A stretch of 39,589 nt of DNA from Ignavibacteriota bacterium (GTDB lineage: Bacteria > Bacteroidota > Ignavibacteria > Kapaibacteriales > UBA2268), in the NCBI GenBank assembly GCA_024636855.1, contig JAGXGG010000106.1, forward strand, positions 1 to 39,589. The letters run 5' to 3'. Numbering within the stretch: position 1 is the first letter of the stretch; each line of letters begins with the position of its first letter. The notes under the pieces are model-generated. The model ran no database searches, was not told the origin of the DNA, and saw only the letters and a list, made by a program, of their open reading frames with translations. Below, piece by piece: positions 9,529-17,375 of the stretch. The position numbers were made by a program, and so were the translations under genes.

Positions 9529-11589
9529 ATGGAATCTAATAAGAATAATAGAGATTCATCCATGAATCATGACAAAGATGAACATTCTAAAATGGATCAT
9601 TCGAAAATGAACCATAACCATGAACATCACGATCACACAGAACATCATAGAATGATGATAAAAGATTTCAAGAAAAAGTTCTTTATATCTTTAGTACTGA
9701 CATTCCCAATATTGCTTTTTTCCCCACTAATCCAAGGACTATTAGGGATAAGCATTCAGTTCGAAGCAATGGGTTTGATTTCATTTGCTCTAGCCTCTGT
9801 CATTTACTTCTATGGTGGCCAACCTTTCCTCAAAGGATTGAAAGAGGAGGTGTCTAATAAAACCCCAGGAATGATGACTCTTATTGGTATTGCAATAACA
9901 GTTGCTTGGGCTTATAGTTCGGCTGTTACCTTTGGTTTGAAAGGTATGCCTTTCTATTGGGAACTTGCTACTCTGATTGATATTATGCTTCTAGGACATT
10001 GGATAGAGATGAAATCCATACTTGGGACAAGCGGCGCTTTGCAAGAATTGGTAAAGCTAATGCCATCAGATGCACATCTAATAAAAGATGGAGTTACCAA
10101 AGATGTAAAACTTAATGATATCAAAAAGGGCGATACATTATTAATAAAAGCAAATGAAAAAGTACCTGCTGATGGTATAATAGTAGATGGTGATACTTAT
10201 ATAGATGAAAGTATGATATCAGGCGAAAGCAAGCCAGTCAAAAAATCAAATGGTGACAAAGTCACTGGTGGTACTATCAATGGAAGTAGCTCTATTAAAA
10301 TAGAAGTTAGAAACTCTGGAGACGATAGCTATCTTAACAAAGTAATCAAGATGGTACGAGATGCACAAGCAGTAAAATCAAAAACACAAAATTTAGCAGA
10401 CAAAGCAGCAAAATGGCTTACTTATGTTGCACTCTCTGTTGGTATTATTACTTTTATAGTGTGGCTATTAGCTGGGCAAGAACTACAGTTTGCATTAGAG
10501 AGAATGGTGAGTGTTATGGTGATAACATGCCCCCATGCACTAGGTCTTGCTATCCCATTGGTAGTAGCTATCTCTACTACGATATCTGCTCGTAATGGCT
10601 TATTGATTAGAAACAGAACGGCATTCGAGAATTCGGGTAAAATAACTTCAGTTGTATTTGACAAAACTGGTACACTTACTCATGGTAAATTTGGAGTTGA
10701 TGAGATACGTACTACATCTAAACTTTCAGCTGATGAAGTAATCTCTATTACAGCCTCTCTAGAAGAAAACTCAGAACATCCAATTGCTCAGAGTATATTA
10801 AAAGATGCTAAGGACAAACAAATAGAATTACATAACATAGAAGACTTCGAATCCATAACTGGTAAAGGCATAAGTGGCACTATAAATGGGACGAAATATT
10901 CGGTTGTGAGTCCAAAATATCTAAAAGAAAATGAGATTAAAGTTCCTGAATTAGACATCAAAACTGAATTAGGAACTACAGTTTATTTGATTTCTGAAGG
11001 GGAAGTTCTTGGTGCTATTTCATTAGCAGATAGGATTAGAAAAGAGAGTTACGAAGCAATTAAAACATTAAAAGAGATGAATATCAAGTGCTATATGGCC
11101 ACTGGTGATAACGAGAAAGTTGCAAAAGCGGTTAGTGATGAACTCGGATTAGATGGTTATTATAGCGAGGTTTTACCTGAAGAAAAAGTAAAAATAATTA
11201 GTGATTTACAAGGAAGAGATGAGTTCGTAGCTATGACTGGGGATGGAGTCAACGATTCACCGGCATTAGCCAAAGCGAATATCGGTATAGCAATTGGCTC
11301 GGGGACAGATGTCGCAGCTGAGACAGCCGATATAATATTAGTAGATAGTAATCCAAAAGATATAGTGCATCTTTTCCAATTTGGTGAGGCAACACGTAAA
11401 AAGATGATTCAGAATATAATATGGGCAACAGGGTATAATATAATAGCAGTGCCATTAGCAGCAGGAGTTTTATATCCAAGTTTAGTCTTAGACCCCGCTA
11501 TCGGTGCTGCTGTGATGAGCTTATCTACAATAATTGTAGCTGGTAATGCACAATTACTGAAATTAAAATTGAAGAAAGGAAACAAATAA
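9529..11589 (+). CDS. copB: Heavy-metal P1B-type ATPase, CopB-like (CPH motif)
   Basis: This 686-residue inner-membrane ATPase exports copper or silver ions. It opens with a His/Met-rich tail (about residues 12-42, with several HSKM and HH groups) in place of an HMA domain. Landmarks are the actuator TGE-equivalent SGES near residue 231, the membrane metal-site motif C334-P335-H336 (TCPHALGLAIP), the phosphorylation motif D378KTGT, the nucleotide-binding SEHPIAQS, and the hinge MTGDGVNDSPALAKA. CPH rather than CPC, plus the His-rich N-terminus, defines the P1B-3/CopB group, which usually handles Cu(II)/Cu(I) and Ag(I). Its stop is one base before the CusB start, so the two are probably coupled. 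An A-rich AAGGAA lies just upstream of the start. Confidence 0.9.
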   Translation: MESNKNNRDSSMNHDKDEHSKMDHSKMNHNHEHHDHTEHHRMMIKDFKKKFFISLVLTFPILLFSPLIQGLLGISIQFEAMGLISFALASVIYFYGGQPFLKGLKEEVSNKTPGMMTLIGIAITVAWAYSSAVTFGLKGMPFYWELATLIDIMLLGHWIEMKSILGTSGALQELVKLMPSDAHLIKDGVTKDVKLNDIKKGDTLLIKANEKVPADGIIVDGDTYIDESMISGESKPVKKSNGDKVTGGTINGSSSIKIEVRNSGDDSYLNKVIKMVRDAQAVKSKTQNLADKAAKWLTYVALSVGIITFIVWLLAGQELQFALERMVSVMVITCPHALGLAIPLVVAISTTISARNGLLIRNRTAFENSGKITSVVFDKTGTLTHGKFGVDEIRTTSKLSADEVISITASLEENSEHPIAQSILKDAKDKQIELHNIEDFESITGKGISGTINGTKYSVVSPKYLKENEIKVPELDIKTELGTTVYLISEGEVLGAISLADRIRKESYEAIKTLKEMNIKCYMATGDNEKVAKAVSDELGLDGYYSEVLPEEKVKIISDLQGRDEFVAMTGDGVNDSPALAKANIGIAIGSGTDVAAETADIILVDSNPKDIVHLFQFGEATRKKMIQNIIWATGYNIIAVPLAAGVLYPSLVLDPAIGAAVMSLSTIIVAGNAQLLKLKLKKGNK

Positions 11590-11590
11590 A

Positions 11591-13315
11591 ATGAAAATAT
11601 ATATAATATCAATCGTTACTTTAATACTTGGAATTGCTCTTGGCTGGTTATTTTTTGCTGGGAATAATACTGAGAAAAGTCAAAACCACTCCGAGGAGAC
11701 TGTAGAGTATTGGACATGCTCAATGCATCCAAACGTTCGAAGCCAAGAACCTGGTGATTGTCCTATTTGTGGAATGGATTTGATTCCTGCAAAATCAGTT
11801 GGGTCGGAAGTTGATAATTCGGCTATTACACTAACAGAAAATCAGATTCGAATAGCTAATATTAGTACTATGATAGTAGGTAAGGGACTCACAAGTAATA
11901 ATACAAGATTAAATGGGAAAATTGGTTTGGATGAGCGTCAGGTATATACTCAACCATCTCATTTTTCAGGTAGAATAGAGAAGTTATATGTCAACTATAC
12001 TGGTGCTAAGGTTAATGCCGGTCAGAAATTGGCTACTATATACTCTCCCGAATTAATACTGATGCAGAAGGAACTACTAAGTGCTTACAAGGTACGTGAT
12101 AAACAACCGGAGCTATATCAATCAATCAAAAATAAATTGATGAGGAAGAAAATCCATCAAGAGCAGATTGATAAGATAATAGCAAATGGAGATGTTATAG
12201 ATAATTTTGATATTTATGCTCATCAATCGGGTGTAGTTACCAAATTGTACGTAAACTCTGGTGACCACGTTACTACTGGGAACCCAATAGTTGAATTGGC
12301 AAACCTAAATCAATTATGGACTATTTTCGAAGCTTATGAGGAGGATTTGTCTAATATTCACATTGGTGACGTAATCAAGTTTACAGTTCCAACTTACCCT
12401 GCTGAAGAATTCCAGAGTACGGTTAATTTTATAGACCCAATTATAGATAATAACACCAGAACTGCCAAAATAAGAGGCTCTATAAATAATGCAGGTGGTA
12501 AACTGAAACCCGAGATGCTTGCTGTTGGGAATTTAGCTGCGAAAAGTAGTAATCAAAAACTTTTAGTACCAGCCTCAGCAGTACTATGGACTGGTAAACG
12601 TTCTGTTATATACGTAAAACAACCTAACTCTGAAGAATATATATTTGAAGCAAGAGAAATAGAAATCGGACAACTTTCTAATTCAATGTACCCAGTTATG
12701 AGTGGTCTAAAATCAGGAGAGGAAATAGCTGTGAATGGTGCTTTCACTATTGATGCCGCTGCACAGATAGCCGGAAAACCTAATATGATGAATATGGATA
12801 AAGATGATGTAGTGCCTACGAAAGGGCATGACCACGGTGCTGATGATATGAGTAGTATGAAAACAACGCCTGAAAAAAGTAAAATGGATTTTTCACCATT
12901 ATTACCACTATATATGAATCTTAATAAATCATTTGTCCAAACTGATTTGGATAAAGTAAAATCAAATGCAAAGAGCTTATCAAATTATGTTAAAGACCAG
13001 ATATTGAATAAAGAAAAAATAAAAAATTCAGTGTACGAAAAGCAAATTGCTTCTATTTATAAATTGGCAAATCAGATAGCAAAGGATACTGACATAGAGG
13101 AATCAAGGTCAAAGTTTAGTAGTATATCTGTGCTACTTATTGATTTGATAAGTGTCACAAATTCCTATGATAAGAATATCTATGTTTTCAAATGTCCAAT
13201 GGCAACTGTAGGTGATAGTGCTATATGGATGAGCTATGATAAGAAAGTACTCAATCCATACTACGGTGATAAAATGCTAAATTGTGGTTTCGTACAGAGA
13301 GAAATAAAAAAGTAG
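11591..13315 (+). CDS. cusB: CusB-type periplasmic adaptor with N-terminal HMBD and C-terminal DUF3347 domains
   Basis: This 574-residue membrane-fusion protein bridges CusA and the outer-membrane channel. In order it has a single N-terminal membrane helix (5-22); a heavy-metal-binding domain at 39-67 with YWTCSMHP and CPICGMDL; the adaptor core with barrel-sandwich, helical hairpin (VRDKQPELYQS region) and beta-barrel domains up to about residue 395; a Met/His-rich linker (NMMNMDKDD, HDHGADDMSSM); and a C-terminal DUF3347-type domain ending with CPMATVGDSAIWMS and NPYYGDKMLNCG. This build is characteristic of Cu(I)/Ag(I) systems in Bacteroidota. It is the last gene of the block and is followed by a strong hairpin terminator. 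Separation from cusA/cusC by two genes is atypical. Confidence 0.9.
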   Translation: MKIYIISIVTLILGIALGWLFFAGNNTEKSQNHSEETVEYWTCSMHPNVRSQEPGDCPICGMDLIPAKSVGSEVDNSAITLTENQIRIANISTMIVGKGLTSNNTRLNGKIGLDERQVYTQPSHFSGRIEKLYVNYTGAKVNAGQKLATIYSPELILMQKELLSAYKVRDKQPELYQSIKNKLMRKKIHQEQIDKIIANGDVIDNFDIYAHQSGVVTKLYVNSGDHVTTGNPIVELANLNQLWTIFEAYEEDLSNIHIGDVIKFTVPTYPAEEFQSTVNFIDPIIDNNTRTAKIRGSINNAGGKLKPEMLAVGNLAAKSSNQKLLVPASAVLWTGKRSVIYVKQPNSEEYIFEAREIEIGQLSNSMYPVMSGLKSGEEIAVNGAFTIDAAAQIAGKPNMMNMDKDDVVPTKGHDHGADDMSSMKTTPEKSKMDFSPLLPLYMNLNKSFVQTDLDKVKSNAKSLSNYVKDQILNKEKIKNSVYEKQIASIYKLANQIAKDTDIEESRSKFSSISVLLIDLISVTNSYDKNIYVFKCPMATVGDSAIWMSYDKKVLNPYYGDKMLNCGFVQREIKK

Positions 13316-13391
13316 TTAAATATAACTTAGTGATTGTTAGATATCGAATCTAGGTCTACTCAGGTTTATAGATTGACAATTCAAACGAATA

Positions 13392-13427
13392 AAAAAAGCT
13401 CTACGTTTTATTAAGTAGAGCTTTTTT
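13392..13427. terminator. Bidirectional rho-independent terminator
   Basis: The arms AAAAAAGCTCTAC (13392-13404) and GTAGAGCTTTTTT (13415-13427) are perfectly complementary around a 10-nt loop. There is an A-run on the left and a T-run on the right, so the hairpin can terminate both the copper block from the left and the converging M56 gene from the right. Confidence 0.85.
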
Positions 13428-13459
13428 ATTATTTGACTTATTGATGTAATCTAATACAA

Positions 13460-14599
13460 TTATTCTTTTGGCAATTTAAACTTTATCGGAATTTGTACTG
13501 CTACATCTATTGTCTTTCCATCCTTCTCCCCAGGGTTCCATTCCTTCAAATACTCTACTGCACGCAGTGCTTCCTTATCGAGTTCCTTATTACCAGAACT
13601 AGCGGAAACGGATGAGCTTTTGATAGTCCCGTCCTTACTAATCGTTAACTGAACTATTGTCTTACCTTCAATTCCTTCTTCGTAAGCAGATTTCGGATAC
13701 TTCAAGTTATTTGACAAAGTAGTCATCATATCACCAATGTAGATTGGCTGTTTAGTAACTTCCGCTTTATCTCCAGCATACGTAGTATTTGTTCCTAATA
13801 TCATCATTGATGATAGGATAATAGTTGTCAGAATAGCATACACAATTGGTAGCTTTCTGTTGTTATTATTGTTTCTCATTTCTACTCTCCTTTTTATATT
13901 ATTAAAAGTGTAATTATTTGCGATTGATGAATAAATTAAATTCTTAGTATAAGGGCTAATAATTTCGAATTCGTTATTAAATAATTCATTATCAACTTCG
14001 AATTCATGCGTTATTCTCAGCTCTCTTTGCATCAGATATACGAATGGATTAAACCAGAATACCACACTGAAAAAAGTGAATATTATATTATCGTATGAAT
14101 GATACTTCTCAATATGAACTAGCTCATGTTCTATTATCTTATGTTTTTCAAATTGATTCAATGTTTTTTCTAATAGGATATTATTAAAAAAGCTGAGATT
14201 ATACTTACTTCGGTTTTCATAAATCCGTATATTTCCTATCTGATTAACCTTATAAGTTTCTGTAAAAAATTTGTATAGATTTCTAATTCCTAAACCTTTA
14301 TAAGTGAGTGCTACCAATATCCCTATCAAATATATAGTCAATAGAATTTGGTTAATATCTATGCTCCAATTACTCGCAGTTTTAATGTTTTCAGAATTAG
14401 TTATTCCAATGTTTTCTAAAGGAATAATCGCTACCCCAGAATCTATTGTAACTAAAGAGGCAAACGCTAGAATTAAAGGGGTAGAGATTAAAATGATTCT
14501 CTTTATTAGAAATATCTTGGTTGTGTGCAAAGTCAATCTATATATTGAATATACTAATCCAGTTAATAGGACAAATTTCATAATAAACAATAGGTTCAT
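13460..14599 (-). CDS. M56 family (BlaR1/MecR1-like) membrane metalloprotease with C-terminal TonB domain
   Basis: This 379-residue sensor protease has hydrophobic helices near residues 5-20, 35-52 and 85-105, then a cytoplasmic zinc-protease domain with the motif H158-E-L-V-H162 and a downstream HEFEVDNELF segment that supplies further metal or catalytic residues. After another membrane helix (about 253-270) the last ~90 residues form a TonB C-terminal-like domain (YPKSAYEEGIEGKTIVQLTI, AVEYLKEWNPG). In Bacteroidota such proteins pair with BlaI-type repressors and are thought to cleave them on sensing an envelope signal. Its ATG overlaps the repressor stop by 4 nt, so the pair is an operon. 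The inducer is unknown. It converges on the copper block, and a link to copper is possible but not shown. Confidence 0.85.
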   Translation of the reverse strand: MNLLFIMKFVLLTGLVYSIYRLTLHTTKIFLIKRIILISTPLILAFASLVTIDSGVAIIPLENIGITNSENIKTASNWSIDINQILLTIYLIGILVALTYKGLGIRNLYKFFTETYKVNQIGNIRIYENRSKYNLSFFNNILLEKTLNQFEKHKIIEHELVHIEKYHSYDNIIFTFFSVVFWFNPFVYLMQRELRITHEFEVDNELFNNEFEIISPYTKNLIYSSIANNYTFNNIKRRVEMRNNNNNRKLPIVYAILTTIILSSMMILGTNTTYAGDKAEVTKQPIYIGDMMTTLSNNLKYPKSAYEEGIEGKTIVQLTISKDGTIKSSSVSASSGNKELDKEALRAVEYLKEWNPGEKDGKTIDVAVQIPIKFKLPKE

Positions 14600-14967
14600 T
14601 TTTTCATCTCCATTTGTTTTTCGATAATTTTCTTTAATTCCTCCAACTCAGATAAACTCAAATCATCCGACTCGGAGAAGAAGCTGACTAGATTTTTGTA
14701 TGAATTATCAAAGAATCTATTTACTACATTTTTCAAATACTTTGATTTATATTCATCTCTTCTTATCATTGGAAAATATCTGTGAGATCTCCCAAAGTCC
14801 TCGTGGTCAACAAATCCTTTAGTACATAGTATCCTAATAATAGTAGATACAGTATTGTACGCAGGCTTTGGTTCTGGTAATTTTTCAATTATTTCTTTGA
14901 CAAAACCTTTGTCTATATCCCAAAGAACATTCATTATTTCTTCTTCGGCTTTTGTAAGTTTATTCAT
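14596..14967 (-). CDS. BlaI/MecI/CopY family transcriptional repressor
   Basis: This 123-residue winged-helix repressor has the start typical of the family, LTKAEEEIMNVLWDID, and the recognition-helix region PAYNTVSTIIRILCTKGFV near residues 34-53, followed by an acidic C-terminal dimerisation helix. Family members bind dyad operators as dimers and are inactivated by proteolysis by the adjacent M56 protein. A good Shine-Dalgarno (AGAGGA) sits about 8 nt before the ATG. Two AACTA/TAGTT dyads lie just upstream and are the likely autoregulatory site. BlaI, MecI and CopY cannot be told apart functionally from this sequence. Confidence 0.88.
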   Translation of the reverse strand: MNKLTKAEEEIMNVLWDIDKGFVKEIIEKLPEPKPAYNTVSTIIRILCTKGFVDHEDFGRSHRYFPMIRRDEYKSKYLKNVVNRFFDNSYKNLVSFFSESDDLSLSELEELKKIIEKQMEMKK

Positions 14968-14982
14968 AACTTTTTCCTCTTT

Positions 14983-15018
14983 AACTAAAGTCTTAGTTGT
15001 TAAACTATATAATTAGTT
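14983..15018. promoter_or_regulatory. Putative operator/promoter of the BlaI-M56 operon (two dyads)
   Basis: The first dyad is AACTAA-AGTC-TTAGTT (14983-14998, perfect 6-bp arms). The second is AACTA at 15003-15007 and TAGTT at 15014-15018. The half-sites share the same core, 15-36 nt from the repressor start. On the minus strand a TTG lies about 18 nt upstream of a TATAGTTT box, so repressor binding would cover the promoter. The site also lies upstream of the divergent hydrolase gene at 15102. Confidence 0.5.
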
Positions 15019-15101
15019 AAAAAGTTACAAATTTATTGAACTTTTTTTATTTATGGACTATTCATAACTTTATGAAAACTACTTTGGATAATGCTTATAA
15101 T

Positions 15102-16526
15102 ATGAAAACAATTCTAATCCTTCTTATTCTCGTGTGTTCTATATCACCTCTGTGGTCACAGAAATGGATAGACACTACATATCAAATCAATACTGTAACT
15201 AACATAGAATATGGTGCTGCAACCGATTTCGCTGGTGCAGAGCGACAGCTATTGATGGATATTTCTGTCCCAACTAATGATACTCCTCCCGAATGTGGCA
15301 GGCCACTGATAGTTATTGTGCACGGAGGGGCTTGGCTAGCTGGCAACAAAGATGAAGTGACAATTAAAAGATTGCGTACAGACTTTGCAAAACGTGGGTA
15401 TACAGCTATTGCTGTCAATTACAGATTGGGTCAGTTCCACACAGATAGGAATATCCATTGCAATGTAGAGGGTTGGGATTGCTTCAACATAGCTGATTCT
15501 TCCGAATGGTATAGAGCGTATTTCAGAGCTGTACAAGATGTAAATGGCGCTATCAGGTATATGGTAAATAACTCAGAGAAGTATGAAGTTGACCCTAATA
15601 ATATATTTTTGGCAGGGGAGAGTGCAGGTGCATTCACTGCAATTGGTACCTCATTCATTGATAGTGATAATGATGTACTAAGTGAATATACTCAAGAATT
15701 ATCAGATATTTCAGCACCAAATACTTTGTACGAAACACCTTGTATAAAGCAACTTGAAATAGCAAATTCCATAGATGAAATGAAATTACAGAGGCCAGAT
15801 TTGGGTAGTTACCTAGGTACTCTAAATCAACCTGTGAATACTGAATACATAATTAGAGGTGTAGCAGGATTCTACGGTGGAGTTATGAATAATATATTCC
15901 CTACTTCAAAAGCTGAACTTCCTGCTTTGTATATGTTCCACCAGCCGAATGATCTAATAGTACCAATTAGATATGGAACCGTATTCGAAGGATATAATCA
16001 ATGCACAAGGGATATACTCGGGTGCCAGAATATAGTAAACCGTAAAACTGTTTGGGGAAGTAGTGGAATTACTGATATACTCGATACTATGGAAGCTATG
16101 GAACAAGCAATACCAACTTATAAAATAGAACTTAGTAATAATAATGCGAACTGTATAGAGCAAACAGCTAATCCGTCAAAAGGTGGACATCAGTATGATA
16201 ACTATTGGTTACGCACTAATAGTGCAGCAACTTTTTTGGCAGAATACATAGTAGATTGCACCGTTGAAACTGGTTTAAAGGAAAGTACTATAGTACCAAA
16301 GACGACTCTATATCCAAATCCAGTTGCTGGCAAAAATCTGAAAATTAGCAATGCATATGGGAAAATCGTATTGTCCAACTCCTATGGACAGATTTTGATG
16401 GAAACCCAAGGTAACGGCAGTAATATAACGATAGATCTACAGAAGTTTAAACTATCCTCAGGGGTATATTTCGTAACTATCATCAATGAAAATAACACTG
16501 AATTCCATAAGTTTATTGTCCAATAA
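15102..16526 (+). CDS. Secreted alpha/beta hydrolase (esterase/lipase) with T9SS type A sorting domain
   Basis: This 474-residue exported protein starts at the ATG at 15102, chosen because a signal peptide (MKTILILLILVCSISPLWSQ) begins exactly there; an upstream in-frame extension to 15036 would bury it. The hydrolase core shows the oxyanion motif VHGGAWLAG, the nucleophile elbow GESAG with Ser174, and a late GGHQYDN that probably supplies the catalytic His, matching carboxylesterase/lipase-like enzymes. The last ~75 residues (LYPNPVAGKNLKIS to KFIVQ) form a type IX secretion sorting domain, so the enzyme should be placed on the cell surface or released. Substrate is unknown. It is divergent from the BlaI operon. 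Confidence 0.85.
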   Translation: MKTILILLILVCSISPLWSQKWIDTTYQINTVTNIEYGAATDFAGAERQLLMDISVPTNDTPPECGRPLIVIVHGGAWLAGNKDEVTIKRLRTDFAKRGYTAIAVNYRLGQFHTDRNIHCNVEGWDCFNIADSSEWYRAYFRAVQDVNGAIRYMVNNSEKYEVDPNNIFLAGESAGAFTAIGTSFIDSDNDVLSEYTQELSDISAPNTLYETPCIKQLEIANSIDEMKLQRPDLGSYLGTLNQPVNTEYIIRGVAGFYGGVMNNIFPTSKAELPALYMFHQPNDLIVPIRYGTVFEGYNQCTRDILGCQNIVNRKTVWGSSGITDILDTMEAMEQAIPTYKIELSNNNANCIEQTANPSKGGHQYDNYWLRTNSAATFLAEYIVDCTVETGLKESTIVPKTTLYPNPVAGKNLKISNAYGKIVLSNSYGQILMETQGNGSNITIDLQKFKLSSGVYFVTIINENNTEFHKFIVQ

Positions 16527-16618
16527 AGTGATTATTCTTATTTTTGCACACTAATAATCTATAGCCTACGTAAAATAGCTATTCATTAATATTTTAAACC
16601 AATCCAAAAGTATATAAT

Positions 16619-17224
16619 ATGACTTATAAAATAATTGCTCTTTGTATAGCTGTTATGTTCATGGCTTCATGCGGTGACAAGAAAGAGACTAGTGAAAATC
16701 AAGAAGGTGCTACAACCGAAGAATCATACGTACCACCTATTGGTAACGAGGGAGCAGATCAAGGTCAGCAAGACAATCAAGCTGACGTACAAGCAATGAA
16801 TACTCCACAGAATCCAGTTAAAATGCCGACAAGAAAACTAACGGATGCTGACTTAAAAAAATTATCTAAGATACTGAATCAACTACAAGCGCTGAATATG
16901 CAATCACAAGAAATGATGATGGCTGCAGTTCAGAAACAAGGTATGGATCCTCAGAGGTTCTTGCAAATACAACAAACTATGCAAAACCCAGAAGCCGCAA
17001 AAGGTTTACCTGCTGATGAGAAGAAGAAATTCGAAGCATCTATGAATGCAATTGGCAATGTACAACAAGAAATGCGTAAGAAAATGGAAGGCGTTCTGAA
17101 AAAAGAGAATGTATCTATGGAAGAGTACCAAGAGATGATGATTGCGATTCAAACTGATCAAACTGCTCAACAAAAATTGATGCAAATGACAGCTCCGCAA
17201 GCTCCTCCTACTCCGAAGAAGTAG
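16619..17224 (+). CDS. Hypothetical lipoprotein, Gln/Met-rich
   Basis: This 201-residue protein has a lipoprotein signal with lipobox MASC and lipidated Cys18. A low-complexity acidic Glu/Gln/Asp linker (20-70) follows, then a helical, amphipathic region rich in Gln, Met and Lys (for example NQLQALNMQSQEMMMA and EEYQEMMIAIQTDQTA). The helical part resembles DUF4168-like or Spy-like periplasmic helical domains in general character, but I cannot assign a family. A plus-strand terminator follows at 17322, after two REP palindromes. Confidence 0.6.
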   Translation: MTYKIIALCIAVMFMASCGDKKETSENQEGATTEESYVPPIGNEGADQGQQDNQADVQAMNTPQNPVKMPTRKLTDADLKKLSKILNQLQALNMQSQEMMMAAVQKQGMDPQRFLQIQQTMQNPEAAKGLPADEKKKFEASMNAIGNVQQEMRKKMEGVLKKENVSMEEYQEMMIAIQTDQTAQQKLMQMTAPQAPPTPKK

Positions 17225-17250
17225 TAACTTCTAGTTAGAATATTAAAATG

Positions 17251-17274
17251 TAGAGACGTATTGAATACGTCTCA
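17251..17274. repeat. REP palindrome 1
   Basis: The arms GAGACGTAT and ATACGTCTC (17253-17273) flank a TGA loop. This belongs to the same family as the palindromes around the RAYT transposase. It lies between the lipoprotein stop and its terminator. Confidence 0.8.
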
Positions 17275-17291
17275 GTACAAAGGAATCTTAT

Positions 17292-17312
17292 GAGACGTAC
17301 GCAGTACGTCTC
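17292..17312. repeat. REP palindrome 2
   Basis: The arms GAGACGTAC and GTACGTCTC flank a GCA loop. Relative to copy 1, the T-to-C change in one arm is matched by A-to-G in the other, so the stem is preserved. The spacing of about 40 nt between copies 1 and 2 gives a paired, BIME-like arrangement. Confidence 0.8.
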
Positions 17313-17321
17313 TACAAAAGC

Positions 17322-17357
17322 AAGACCCACTAATTGAAGAGTTAGTAGGTCTTTTTT
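17322..17357 (+). terminator. Rho-independent terminator of the lipoprotein gene
   Basis: The stem AAGACCCACTAA / TTAGTAGGTCTT (one mismatch) with an 8-nt loop is followed by a T-run on the plus strand. A nearly identical hairpin in the same orientation is at 19861-19893, on the other side of the 17376-19676 gene. Confidence 0.75.
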
Positions 17358-17375
17358 GTTTCATTTAGTCTAATT

